Shown: positions 36,325-47,924 of the stretch, one piece after another
Position numbering within the stretch: the first letter of the stretch is position 1
How the letters are laid out: each line of letters begins with the position of its first letter
From: Primula veris
Lineage: Eukaryota; Streptophyta; Magnoliopsida; Ericales; Primulaceae
Length of the DNA: 64,000 nucleotides
Direction of reading: 5' to 3'
Assembly (NCBI GenBank): GCA_963682055.1
Contig: OY821745.1
Coordinates: forward strand, 30,501,342 to 30,565,341
Made by a program: the position numbers and the translations under genes
The notes under the pieces: generated by a model
What the model saw: only the letters and a program-made list of their open reading frames with translations
Database searches by the model: none
What the model was told of the DNA's origin: nothing

Positions 36325-37330
36325 TGTTAGCTCGTACGGCTAAACCTTAGAGGGGGTGAATAAGGTTTTAGACGTTTTTCACGGAATTAAAATTCTAAGC
36401 GCAACTAACCACCTAACTAGCTCAATATATATTTGCGACAATAAATATGCGATGATAATCTATGAATAAATTGAAACATGCGCACAATCACAAATAATAT
36501 AAGTTGCGAAAAGTAAATAGTAAGAGAAGAGATTGACACCACGATATATAGAGATTCGGCAAACCCGCCTACGTCCTCTCCTCATTATTCACGCTACCGA
36601 GTATTTTACTATAATCTTCTTTCAAAGATTACAAGTCCAATCGATTTGCTCACCCTCTACCCGAGGTTTCTACTCTTGATACAAGTGCAAGCGTACACCT
36701 CTACGAGTCAACGACTCCCCCTCAATCTATGAGTACCCAATTGTTTAACCTATAATTTTTAACCAACATTTTGGCTTAAAATCTTCTCCAAACACTCACT
36801 CATAGATGAGCTTATAATTTGCTCTTTACAAATTTATTGAAAATAAAATAAAACACACAATTTGACTGCTTCTAAATAAGCTAATTTGTGAGATTTGACG
36901 ATATTTGATCTTGATTTGAGCTTGAATCTCTTTCTCTTCAATTCTCCTCTTTTCGAGTTTTTTCTCAACAATGATGATTTTAATTGTTTAAGATAGAGAA
37001 AGCTTGAGGGATGGTGATTGGTTGATGTTGGATTATGTTGTGTATGATTGGTGTTTTTGGAAAAGAGATTCATGTGTATTTATAGACCAAAAAGCCTCTT
37101 GAATCTTTTTCTGACCGTTGGTAGTGATTATGAGCTTTATCCAATTGATAAAGTCACTTTTTGAAAAAGCAAAAAAGATGTTTTTTTGTGATATGTAACT
37201 TGATCTACCGGTGGGTGTTTTTTGACCCATTGGTGGGTGAAATTTTTGCTGGTTATGGAACATTAACCCACTTGTGGGTTCTGTATTATCCACCGGTAGG
37301 TGCACCTGGAGATTTATGAGTTGAATTTTC
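36325..37330 (+). mobile_element. Third related LTR fragment, truncated against the LINE
   Basis: It starts TGTTAGCTCG, then GGCTAAACCTTAGAGGGGG, and follows the two solo LTRs closely until about 37170. The palindrome cluster there has different words (ACCGGTGGGTG, ACCCATTGGTGGGTG, ACCCACTTGTGGGT). The end and target duplication are missing because LINE sequence follows. Its right boundary is approximate. Confidence 0.7.
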
Positions 37331-40300
37331 AAAAACCATTTGTGCAATCTAGCCAAGGCAAAAGATGATTTGATTTTTGCGGAAAACCAACTTGTTATTT
37401 TGGGGGATAACTACTGTGAACAGTATACTAAAAGTCTCAAAAATTATAATGATTTAGCTTTACAGGAAGAAATTTTTTACAAGCAAAAAGCTAGAGTTAA
37501 ATGGCTAAAAGAAGGGGACAGAAATTCCAAGTTTTTTCACCAAATGCTAAAGCACAAGAGAGCCAAGAGTAAGATTATGCAAATAAAGCTGGATGATGGA
37601 ACCATTACTGAGGACTTAAAAGAGATACAAAGAGAGGCTGGTAATTTCTTTGCTAATCACTTTGCTTTTTCCCCTGTTTCTATTACTAATGAGCTCTTTG
37701 AGGTCATCCCTAATTTAATATCTGAGACTGATAATAGAATCCTCAACACTATACCTAGTGATGAGGAGATTAAAAATGCCACTTTTGATATACCTAGTGA
37801 CTCTGCCCCTGGCCCTGATGGATTTTCTTCCACTTTCTATATACATTGCTGGGATATTATCCAAAATGATTTGATAAAAGTTGTGCATAGTTTTTTTAAA
37901 GGTCATTCTTTACCAAAGTCTGCTGTTTCTTCTCTTATTATTTTAATACCCAAAGTAGACAATCCCACTGATTTTACCCAATTTAGACCTATTAGTCTGT
38001 GCCAAGTACTGTATAAGATTATCTCCAAAATTTTAACTGCTAGATTAGCCAAGCTTTTACCTAGAATTATATCCAAAAACCAAAGTGGCTTTGTAGAAGG
38101 TAGGCTTATTACTGATGCTATACTATTGGCCCAAGAGCTTTTTAAACATCTTGGGGATAATGTTAGGGGGGGTAATGTTGTTTTTAAACTGGACATGGCC
38201 AAAGCTTTTGACAAATTAAACTGGTCTTTTCTGATAAAAGTTCTTGATTGTTTTGGTTTTGACAAAAGCTGGATTCAACTTGTTATGAGATGTGTTGCTA
38301 ATGCTAATTATTCTATTTGCTTAAATGGAGTTTCTACTGGCTATTTTAATTCTGGGAAAGGTTTAAAACAAGGGGATCCACTCTCCCCTCTTCTATTTAT
38401 TATAGCTGAAGAAGTCCTAAGTAGGGGTTTGAGTGATCTTATGATAAAAGGTAAGTTGGTACCATATAAAACCTGTGTAAATGTAGAGCCCATATCTCAC
38501 ATCCTTTTTGCTGATGATGTCTTGATTTTTGCTAATGGCAGTAAAGCTAACCTGGAGGTGATTATGTCTTTTATTAATAAGTATGAACAGAATTCTGGGC
38601 AAATGCTTAACAAAGTTAAAAGTGTTTTCTTAACCAATAAACCTAAAAATGGTAGGAATAGCATTATAAGCAGAGCCACTGGATTTAGTGAGGGGTCATT
38701 ACCTACTAAGTATTTAGGAATTCCACTCCATAATACTAAACTCACTTCTGTTATGTATGATCCTTTGATTGATAAAATTGGAAAGAAAGTGGCTAGTTGG
38801 AAAGCAAACTTTTTATCAGCTGGGGCTAAACTTACGCTCATTAAACATGTATTGTCCTCCATGCCTCTTTACATTCTTGCTGTTCTTAATCCTCCAAACC
38901 TTGTCATAGACAAAATTGAAAAAAAGTTTGCTAATTTTTTTGGGGAGAAACAGAGGGTAACAATAAACATCATTGGATGAGATGGGGGAGGTTAGCCTGT
39001 CCTGTTAATGAAGGTGGGATAGGGGTGAGGAGCTTAAAAGAATTTATGAATGCCCTTCATGCCAAGCTGTGCTGGAGACTTATGGAAATTGATTCTCCAT
39101 GGACTGTTTTTATGTTTCAAAAATACTGTAACAACAACCCTAATTGGGGTGAGCATGTGGTGAATGCCACACATTCTTCCTGCGTTTGGAAAATGATTAA
39201 CCCTCATTTTAAGATGTTGGTGGATAATAGTTTATGGGATATTAATGAGGGTTCCATAAGTTTTTGGTATGAAAATTGGTTAGGAGATGGCCCTCTTAGC
39301 CAGTCTTTTAATGTTGTTTTTCCTAATGTGCTGCTTAATCAGGTCATCAATAACAATGGCTGGGACACTACCTTGATTTGGCACATGGGGGGGAATGAAC
39401 TTTTACTGAAAGTAACCTGTAAAAGATTGTTTTTAAGAAAAGGTGATGATGTTAGATACTGGCCTTTTACTTTTAATGGGGATTTTACTGCAAAAAACTC
39501 TTATAACTTTGTAAGGGATAAGAAACCTATTTTAAATGTGGCTAAATATATTTGGAATACTGTCCTTCCCACTAAAATAAGCATTTTTTCTTGGAAACTT
39601 TGGTACAATGCTGTTAAACTGGAGGAGGATCTTAAAAATTATGGGATCACCACAGTCACTAGCTGTTCTTGTTGTAGGGAGCACACTATTGACACAGCTA
39701 ATCATCTTTTTGGATCTAGTGAGATTTGTAAACAGGTTTGGAGCTATTTTGCAGATGTTTTTGGTTTCAATATTAGCTTTACCAATTGTTGGAAGCAAAA
39801 CATGGTAAAATGGTGCAAGTTATGTGACCTCTCTCAAACTGGTATGCTAGCTATTCTTGTCCCTTTCATTGTTAATTGGGAGATATGGCTTAGTAAGAAC
39901 AAAAACAGGTTTGAAAATGAGAAAATGTGTGTGGAAAGCATTATTAAAAAGGTGACTAAATGGTTGCATGATCTTAATTTTTTGATAAAACCCAAAAGAC
40001 CTGCTAATAACTTTCATTGCCTTACACTTATTTCTTTAAATCTGAAAACTATTCACTGTAAGATGAAAAAGGCTAAGTTGGTTTGGTGGAATTGTCCACC
40101 CACAGGTAGATTAAAATTAAACCTAGATGGATCTTCTCTTAACAACAACAATAGTGGCTGTGGTGGCATTTTAAGAGACCACAAAGGCATGCTAGTACTA
40201 GCTTTTTCTAAAAATATGGGCAAGCAAACTAACATGTATGCTGAGATGATGGCTCTTAAAGAGGGTTTAATTATTTGCTACATTATGGGTGTGACCAATG

Positions 40301-41329
40301 TTATTGTGGAAACTGACTCTGAAATGATAGTTACTTGGTGGAACACTAAGGCTTATACTGGCTTCAAATTTGGCTCTATATGGAAGGACATTATCATACT
40401 TATGGATTATGTTGGACTAACTGTGAAGCATGCTTACAGAGAACAGAACCAGGTTGCGGATGGCTTGGCCAAAATGGGCTCAAATGGGTACAATTTTACT
40501 ACAGGCAGAGCTATGGATTTACCTAAGAATACTTATGCTGCTTATTTCTTGGACCAAAAAAGTACACCCTGCCTAAGGGGTAGCTACTTTAAAATCTAGA
40601 AAAGGTTTAAAACTTTACTGTTTTTTTAACCTTCTGACTTATGATGAAACCATTCTGAAGTTTACCAAATCACCAAAACAACAGTTCAGTGAAGATGATC
40701 AGTCTGAGAACATGGTTGTGTTTGGGATTTTTAAGATATAATGGATAAGAACAGATTATTAAAGCTTGTGATGAAATTTTTCTGAAGCTTATGTTTTTGA
40801 TTGGTCTTGCCTACAAAGGCAACTTTTTCATGAGGACTTATGTTTGAAAAAAGTTTTGCGCTTTTTAATTCTAACTAGCTTTTGTTGAAAAGATGCAGGT
40901 AGAGCAACTTTTAGTTTTACTATGGTATATACAGATGATCTAGCAGTTTTAAGCTTTTTGCTACTTAGCTTTATGCCCATTCATGTGGCAGTTTTTGGTA
41001 GATATAGTACTAGAAGGTCTTTGAATGCTTTAAACCAGAACTCCTTTTGCTAATTAGAAATGGAAAACCAAGAATCAAATGCCTTTGATCACACTGATCT
41101 AGAAGTTACAAGGTGGAGGGGGTATAAGGAGAGGCGTTTGGTTTTTGGTGATCTTTTTCTGGTGAAACAAGAGGTCTTGCTGGCTGTTTGGCATATTCTC
41201 ACCTTTCTAGCAATTTTTCATATATGGCTTTTAAAGTCAATCTCGATGTAATGACCACTATGGGGGTTTATCCCATAGAGACTTTGTTCTTTTATATATG
41301 TTCTGTTTGAGGGGAAAAAAAAAAAAAAA
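37330..41329 (+). mobile_element. 5'-truncated L1-type plant LINE with poly(A) tail
   Basis: It carries the RT, zinc-finger and RNase H part of ORF2, followed by about 700 bp of 3' UTR and a 15-base A-run at 41315-41329. ORF1 and the endonuclease are absent, as in the usual 5' truncation during target-primed reverse transcription. The sequences on the two sides do not show a target duplication, and the LTR fragment on the left does not continue on the right, so a deletion or rearrangement is likely. The left boundary is approximate. Confidence 0.85.
37340..40599 (+). pseudogene. LINE ORF2 fragment: RT, zf-RVT and RNase H, one frameshift
   Basis: The first frame (37340-38980) holds the RT motifs PGPDGFSSTFY, FRPISLCQVLYKIISKIL, NQSGFVEGRLITDAI, KLDMAKAFDKLNW, KGLKQGDPLSPLLFI and the catalytic FADD. 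The second frame (38977-40599, a different phase) holds the zinc-binding region (SCSCCREHTIDTANHLF) and an RNase H domain with all four acidic residues (NLDGS, AEMMAL, ETDSE, QVADGLAK). The frame changes near 38957, where VTINIIG replaces the expected reading through HHWMRW. That single lesion over 1,080 codons points to a young copy. The endonuclease is missing, so it could not move by itself. Confidence 0.9.
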
Positions 41330-41419
41330 GCTTGCCAACTCATCTGCATCTAATTAATATAATTACATGCCTCTCTCTATTATGTTAATGGGGCCAAATT
41401 TATTAAACTACTCGTATAA

Positions 41420-41511
41420 TAGAAGTATTATTCTTTCTTATAATATAAGTATTATTCCTTACATATAGAAGTATTATTCTTTCTTATAATATAAGTATTA
41501 TTCCTTACATA
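41420..41511. repeat. 46-bp perfect tandem duplication
   Basis: The unit beginning TAGAAGTATTATTCTTTCTT is present at 41420-41465 and 41466-41511, with TACTCGTA words on either side. Confidence 0.85.
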
Positions 41512-41735
41512 CTACTCGTATTGTATTAAATTCGATATAAAGTTATATATACATATCCATTTTGAGAAAATCCATATAGATAGAAAATATACAAATATGA
41601 AAACCCAATAACCAAAAAACTCATTTCAAATCGTGCTCTACCATTTTCATCAATTAAAAAATTACTTGCTTTAAATAATAATAAAAATTCATGTTATGCT
41701 ATCATTTTGCTTTAACATTCATTATTTAACACTTA

Positions 41736-42397
41736 AGGGGGGTTTTGGCGCCACAATTAAAAGTGACTTTTGAGGTCAAAAGTAATTTTCAATAAGATTT
41801 TTGCATTTGGTTAGGTTTTTTATATACAACTTTTCTAAAACTTTCTGAAAAGTTGAAACAAAAATAGCAAATAAAACGATTATAATTATTTATTTATCTC
41901 AATTATTTTATGTAAGTTGAATAGAAAAAATGACTCATTTTTCGAAAGGAAAATTATTTTCAAATAATTCTTTTTTTATATTCAATAAAAGTAAGTAATG
42001 TAATTGTTAGAAATAATAAAATATTTCAATAAAAGTGTCTTTTTTTTCTAATTAACAACAATTAATCAATTAGAGAAAATTGTTTTCAAAAAAATGACCT
42101 TTTTCAATAAAAGTAAGTTATTCTTAACAAAAATGTATCGATTTTCAAAATAGCGTCTTATATTTTTTTTAAATGACTTTGTCTTAGAGAATATGACTTT
42201 CAATAAAAGTTATTTATTAATTTTTATTTAAATACTTATATCAATAAAAAATAATCCAAAAATTTGACTTATCCGCAGAATAATTGACATTTTTTAAAAT
42301 CGTTACTTTTTTTTATTGGACTCTAATAAAATTATTATTTTATTGCTTATTAAAAGTGTATTTTGCAAAATTAATTTGTTCCCAACCGCACCCTTAA
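41736..42397. mobile_element. MITE-like element with TTAAGGG ends
   Basis: The left end TTAAGGGGGGTTTTGG pairs with the right end CCAACCGCACCCTTAA (inverse TTAAGGGTGCGGTTGG). The interior is AT-rich with repeated CAATAAAAGT words and no coding capacity. The layout suggests a hAT- or Harbinger-type non-autonomous element. Confidence 0.5.
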
Positions 42398-42910
42398 TAT
42401 TTTCACGAAAATAAATAAATTATATTATCAATTTTAACTCTATTAAAAAGAATTGAAAAGACTATAAAAAAATAAGTATTAAAATCTCACTACCAAATAT
42501 TTTTTAGTGCGGTTACAAATCAAGACTCATTATTATTTCAAAATTAATTATTATTTCAAAATTAAGACTCATTGATTATTTGGCCAATACACAAAACATA
42601 CAATTGATCAAAATATATTATTAAAACATGCAATATCTAAAGTTTTTTTTTAAAACATACAATTACACATATTTATTAGAATTGTTCGGTTTAAAAAGAA
42701 AAGTTTAAATTTATAATTTTTTATAATTATACTTAAAAATTTGTATATTTTTAGTAATTTTTTCTTAATTTAATTTATTACTGTGGTTGTGAGTGGGTTG
42801 GTCCCACGCATGCGACTTGGTAAAATACGAGACATGACTTGTAATCAATGATATAGATTATAAAATAATTAAGGCACATTCGTATTAATCGGATAAAATA
42901 ATTATATAAA

Positions 42911-43620
42911 TAATGATATAAATATAATCCCGATAAATAAAGTTAATATTTTTTTAAAAAAATCGAATGATTAAATATAATTAATTAACAATCATATATA
43001 AATAGTAATATAATGTTTTACTCTTATAAAAAATATAAATGGCGATTTTGTTTGGAATATAAATATGCATGAAAAATAATATTTTTTAAGTTATTTATGT
43101 ATTTGAATTAAACGATGACATTTAAAAAAAATTACAATATTATAGTAAGAGTATTTTTTAAAAAAATTTAGATATAATAGTATGATGGTATGGCATGGTC
43201 CAAAATAGTTGATGACAATTGATGTTCACTTGGAAATAATAATAATAATACCAAATTAATAATTGAATATAAACATAGGGATCAAGAAGAATGCAATCAT
43301 ATCATACTATTAATATAACATAGCTTAATAAATTTTGATTCTGTCAAATTTTGTCTAAATTTTTTAAAAATACTCTTACTCTAATATTTTAATTACTTTT
43401 AAATGTCATCATTTAATTTAAATACATAAATAACTTAAAAAAATATTATTTTCCACATATATTTATATTCCAAATAAAATCGCCATATGTATTTTTTATA
43501 AGAGTCAAATATTATATTACTCTTTATATACGATTATTAATTAATTATATTTAATCATTCAATATTTAATTTTAAAAAATATATTAACTTTATTTATTGG
43601 TATTATATTTATGTCATTAA
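42911..43620. repeat. Large imperfect inverted repeat (foldback), arms of about 265 bp
   Basis: The left arm, about 42911-43174, and the right arm, about 43353-43620, are reverse complements with few changes. For example, ATGGCGATTTTGTTTGGAAT on the left faces ATTCCAAATAAAATCGCCAT on the right. AAGTTATTTATGTATTTGAA faces its near-inverse as well. The spacer is about 180 bp. Transcribed, it would form a very long hairpin. It has no gene. Confidence 0.85.
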
Positions 43621-44536
43621 ATATATATCTCATATGCAAATTGACAAGTATTACTAGTATTAAGTTATGACATTGAAAAACCAAGGTTTTCTTTAAGAAT
43701 GTAATATGTAAAGATGGAAGCAAGATCTCTTTAGCAGGGAGGTAAAAAGCAGCTCATGCATGCACTACTTTTGTGCTCAAGTGGGCTAACAGCTTTTTTT
43801 TGGGGGGTGGTGGGGGTGGGGGTGTCGGCAAGCAAGCACGTCAACCACACAATAAGTAAGTAACTCCGGGACGTATCTCTTCCATTTTGAAAATAATTGA
43901 TTGAAAATTTAAAAAAATATATATATATTTTGATTAAAAAACTTAAAATTTGAGTGTTTCAGGCTCATATTCTGTAACATAACTTCACAAGGTATAATTT
44001 GTTTTTTATATAAAATCAGCACTCATCATTTCACAATTTGGGTTTCGTCACACCGGACACGTATCCTACTCAATCAAATCTAACTTCCAAAGATTAAGAT
44101 AAATATAATTTATTTTTTTATATAAAATCAATACTCACATTTTCACAATTTTGGTTTCGTCATACTAGACACCTATCTATGTCAATAAAATCTAACTCCA
44201 CCAACCAAATCTAACTGCTAAAGATAAAAAGATAAAGATAAAGATAATTTGTTTTTTATAGTGTAAAGATAAACATAAAGAAAAAAATAAATATGAACCA
44301 TGTCGGTCACCCAAATGGTTAGGTCGTTTAAATTTTGAGCTTTTATGTATTTTTTATTTATTTATTAATATTAATACCTTATATAAACTATCAAATAATA
44401 ATTAAGTTTCAAAAAATACATAAAATATCATAATTTATAAAAAAAAATTGAACAAACACTTTATAAATAATATACAACATTGATTTAAAATATAAAATCA
44501 AAAAATAATTACTAATACACATTGGACAAAATCGAT

Positions 44537-44608
44537 AAGCTATAAATGTAACGTAAGTAAATGTGCACCCCTAAGCTATAAATGTAACGTAAGTAAATGT
44601 GCACCCCT
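44537..44608. repeat. 36-bp tandem duplication
   Basis: AAGCTATAAATGTAACGTAA plus the following 16 bases are repeated exactly once. Confidence 0.85.
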
Positions 44609-45189
44609 ACCCTACTTAGAATGCCTCGTTCGTGATCGGTTCCCTACCTTCAATGTGATGATAATTATTATATAAAATTTCTTACATTACTAATTACTAT
44701 GAGATCTTTGGTAGATATCTGAATCTGTATATGATGTATTTTATCTTTAATTTGATCAAGAAGTGCGCTACACGAAGGTTGTGGATAAGGGACTTGATGT
44801 AGCTATGCTTTATTTATCATTTCCATTTCTCATTCTAAATGAAACATTTCATTAATGGTTGTGATAAGGGATTTGATGGTGTTAGGGTTGTTTATTTCAT
44901 CTGATAGATATTAATGAAAGTGTCTTTATTTCAAAAAATAAAATAAAAATTGAAACATTTCGATAATAAAACTACTTAACTGCATCTCAATCTCAATAAT
45001 ATATTTTAGAAGAAAAAAATCGCTTTAATAAAAAAGAGAATAATTTTTTAACATCATTTCATATGCTCAAAATTCATTGTATGCAATTATACTGTTAAGT
45101 AATTTACTAATTTGACTTGTTATTCAATATATACCAAAGCAAACTGTCCAAACTCGGCAAAATAAAAATAAAATCAGAGTACAGTCTAA

Positions 45190-45310
45190 AATCTTAGCAG
45201 TGACAAACCTCACCAGGAAGTATCACTGAAGTGAATTTCTGCAGCTTGTCGTCGTCGATGTCGAAGCCGTGTCTAGAGAAACGAGTACCTAACACCAGAC
45301 TCTCACCGGA
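45190..45310 (-). other. GC-richer exon-like segment of unknown origin
   Basis: On the minus strand about 33 codons read GESLVLGTRFSRHGFDIDDD, followed by KLQKFTSVILPGE, with a possible donor (GAG|GTTTGT) at the right place. The composition contrasts with the AT-rich surroundings. A TAA lies three codons upstream and there is no clear acceptor, so it is probably a decayed exon. I do not recognise the protein. Confidence 0.25.
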
Positions 45311-47924
45311 AAATTAAGGATGATTATCATAATTTGAATGGTTAAATCTTCGGTTAAAATTTTATTTACTTACATAAATTTGGATCTTTTTTGTTTGTGT
45401 ACATCCGATATTGAATAGCATGAATGCGTGGGCATACCATTTTGATCATCTGAATAGTAAGATGATATGATTATTATGAACAATTAAATATAGTACTTAA
45501 GGAAAAAAAACTGAACAATTAAATTTAAATAAAACCAAATCTAGCATACCCAATCTTAAACAAAGGAAAATTTGTTTTCAACCTTGATTGTTGTTTTCAA
45601 GTAACCGCAACCCATAAAATCTTGCAAAGGTATCCAACTAGCTTACATGATTAAAGACTATTAACTATTCGGCCTCCATTGCCTAATCTTGCGTATTTGG
45701 CTTAATTTTTTAAGTGTTTGGCTCGCGAAAGTGCATCCCGGTAACGTCTCCGGCGCATAGTCTCCCATGCAATGCATTACGGATTTGGATCTGTGTAATC
45801 CGTGGAAGAAAAATATTACTTAACCAAATACCAAGTAATTATTTGCCACCATTATGATATTAGAAGGAAAATAAGACCTAACATGAGATCGAAGAATGAG
45901 TCAGATTAGCCAAGATGACTGCCTGATAACCCAAGTTCCAAGTGAATCTATACAGTTATCTTTTTTCTAAGATAAAAATGACATAAGATCAATGCATATA
46001 GATTTCCTTTGATTTAGGGTAGCAGGCAAATCATCCTTGGCTAACAAACTACATTCTTACACTTCATGTAAGGCATCTATTCCAAGAATTTTCTCTTAAG
46101 ACCAATTCTGGATTTTTCGCCTTTGAAAGGCTAGCTAACCTAAAAAATGTGTTTGCCTACGTTTGCCATACTATATCGCACGCCCAGAATGTATGTATTT
46201 ATAGCCAACGTAATAGTTGACTATTACGAAATATTCCTGTATGGCTGTATAGATACGATAGGATACGATACGATTTAGCTTTCTTCAAGTCAGTCAACAT
46301 GCGTTCTCAGCCTAAATCTTTTATCTCCCGATAGGAAGAAATAAGAATATATGCTTACTGCCCATCCAGCTAGATAATTGAAGGGGCAACAGAATTTCAA
46401 CGTTAAAGCAAAAGATTTTCCTTTTTGATCATCAATGTGTTGTTCTTTATTAGAGATCAAAGGACCATTTGTTTCTTAAGACTTTCAACAACTTGAAAGC
46501 TGCGTCAATTTCCAGCTGAATTTGCACTATGCCAATGCTTCTACGCTAAGTCAATTTATTGTAAATTAAATTGAATGGAAAAACTGCATTCACCTTTTAT
46601 CTTATGTACAAATAACAAAGACTATTCTTTTGAAAATCGTAAATAGAGTACAATGAGAAAATGGCGGATGGGATTCGAGCTGATGTCTCCACAGCCACAA
46701 CGTGAAGTTTTACCACTAATCAAATTATAATCTAATTTAATAAAGCTATTTTCAAAATTTAGAGAAAACAAAGGACCTTTTGGCCTTTGATGTAAGGCAT
46801 GCATGTTACGACCAATTCCGGCTTACTTTTCTATTTGAATCGACATACACCTAACTTAAGACAGACAGCAGCATAAGCTTCCAGTGAACATAAGCATTTG
46901 TTATTATTGATCATAACTAATTAGCTCTTCTTGTTTTGATTGGCTAAAGCTTTAAATTTTAAATGCCAAAATCTAGGGTTAAATTACTAAACTTTCTTTC
47001 AAATTTTTTATTTTTTTTACTAAACTTCGAATTCGATATACCATTAATAAAGTGGCCGCTTCAGATTATTTACACCATCCATACTCCAGAATTTATAGAC
47101 TGAAATTATTAAGTTGTTATAATAATTAATAATTTCAGCAACTGAAATTATTTTGGGCATTTGTAGATTGACTGAGATACATTGTTTTGTTCAACATTGT
47201 AGTTGTTGGAGTTTAACATGGCAATGGTTATTGATTGCAAATTGCAATATATAGCTGATATCACTTAAGTATTATAGCAATTTGACATCCTTGTATCAAT
47301 GACAACATCACTATAGAGAAAACAAATCTAGGGTATGTACAATTGTATAACATAAAAAAGAGAAAAATAATAAATATTTTGCAACCTTCTACTTTTCTTA
47401 ACTACGATTTCTCTCCATCTATCACTAAAAAATCTCTTACAATGTAGGACAGATACAAAACAGAAATTGTACAACGCAACGTGTTAAGATTTAAGAAGTT
47501 CCAATATTTCAGCTTCACGAAAATGATTGATTGTCTATTTTGTAACCGAAACCTTAAAATTATAACACTGATTCACTTTTCAGAAGCTGGAAAGACAAAA
47601 TCTCCATTTAGTAAAAATATTAATCAACCGAAAAAAACTAAAAATGATCATCACCCTCCCCAACGGATGTTGTAGCATTTCATTAAGAGATCAGACACAA
47701 TGTCACACATAAGTTTTGTATAATGTATATACGAGTGCAAATTACAAAAAAATACAAAATAAAAATTGCTGAAGTATATTTGTACATGAGCAAGCCCTGG
47801 GCTGAGGATCTTATGTACCATCAAAGTCCAAACGCATTTGGGTGGCCTTTTAAGTAGAACAGCTCATCAACCAAACACTCTCTTGCACAACACCAGCTTT
47901 TTTTATTTACCAGCGCAACTGCAT

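Larger units (their letters stand above)
41330..47924. other. AT-rich intergenic region between the LINE and the SFH gene
   Basis: About 6.6 kb without a recognisable gene. It holds the inverted-repeat and tandem structures listed separately, long A/T runs, and scattered short open frames. A T-rich and G-rich patch (GGGGTGGTGGGGGTGGGGG) lies near 43803-43823. The 3' UTR of the SFH gene should be at the right end. Confidence 0.5.

Noticed and set aside
37033..37356. 107-codon minus-strand open frame before the LINE
   Set aside because: It spans the LTR fragment and LINE edge antisense and has no recognisable domain.
38950..38985. Programmed frameshift between the two LINE frames
   Set aside because: There is no slippery site, and plant L1 ORF2 is normally one frame; a simple mutation explains it.
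46660..46740. tRNA-like phrase (GGGATTCGAGC) suggesting a tRNA gene
   Set aside because: No acceptor stem or anticodon arm could be drawn; it is more likely part of an old repeat.
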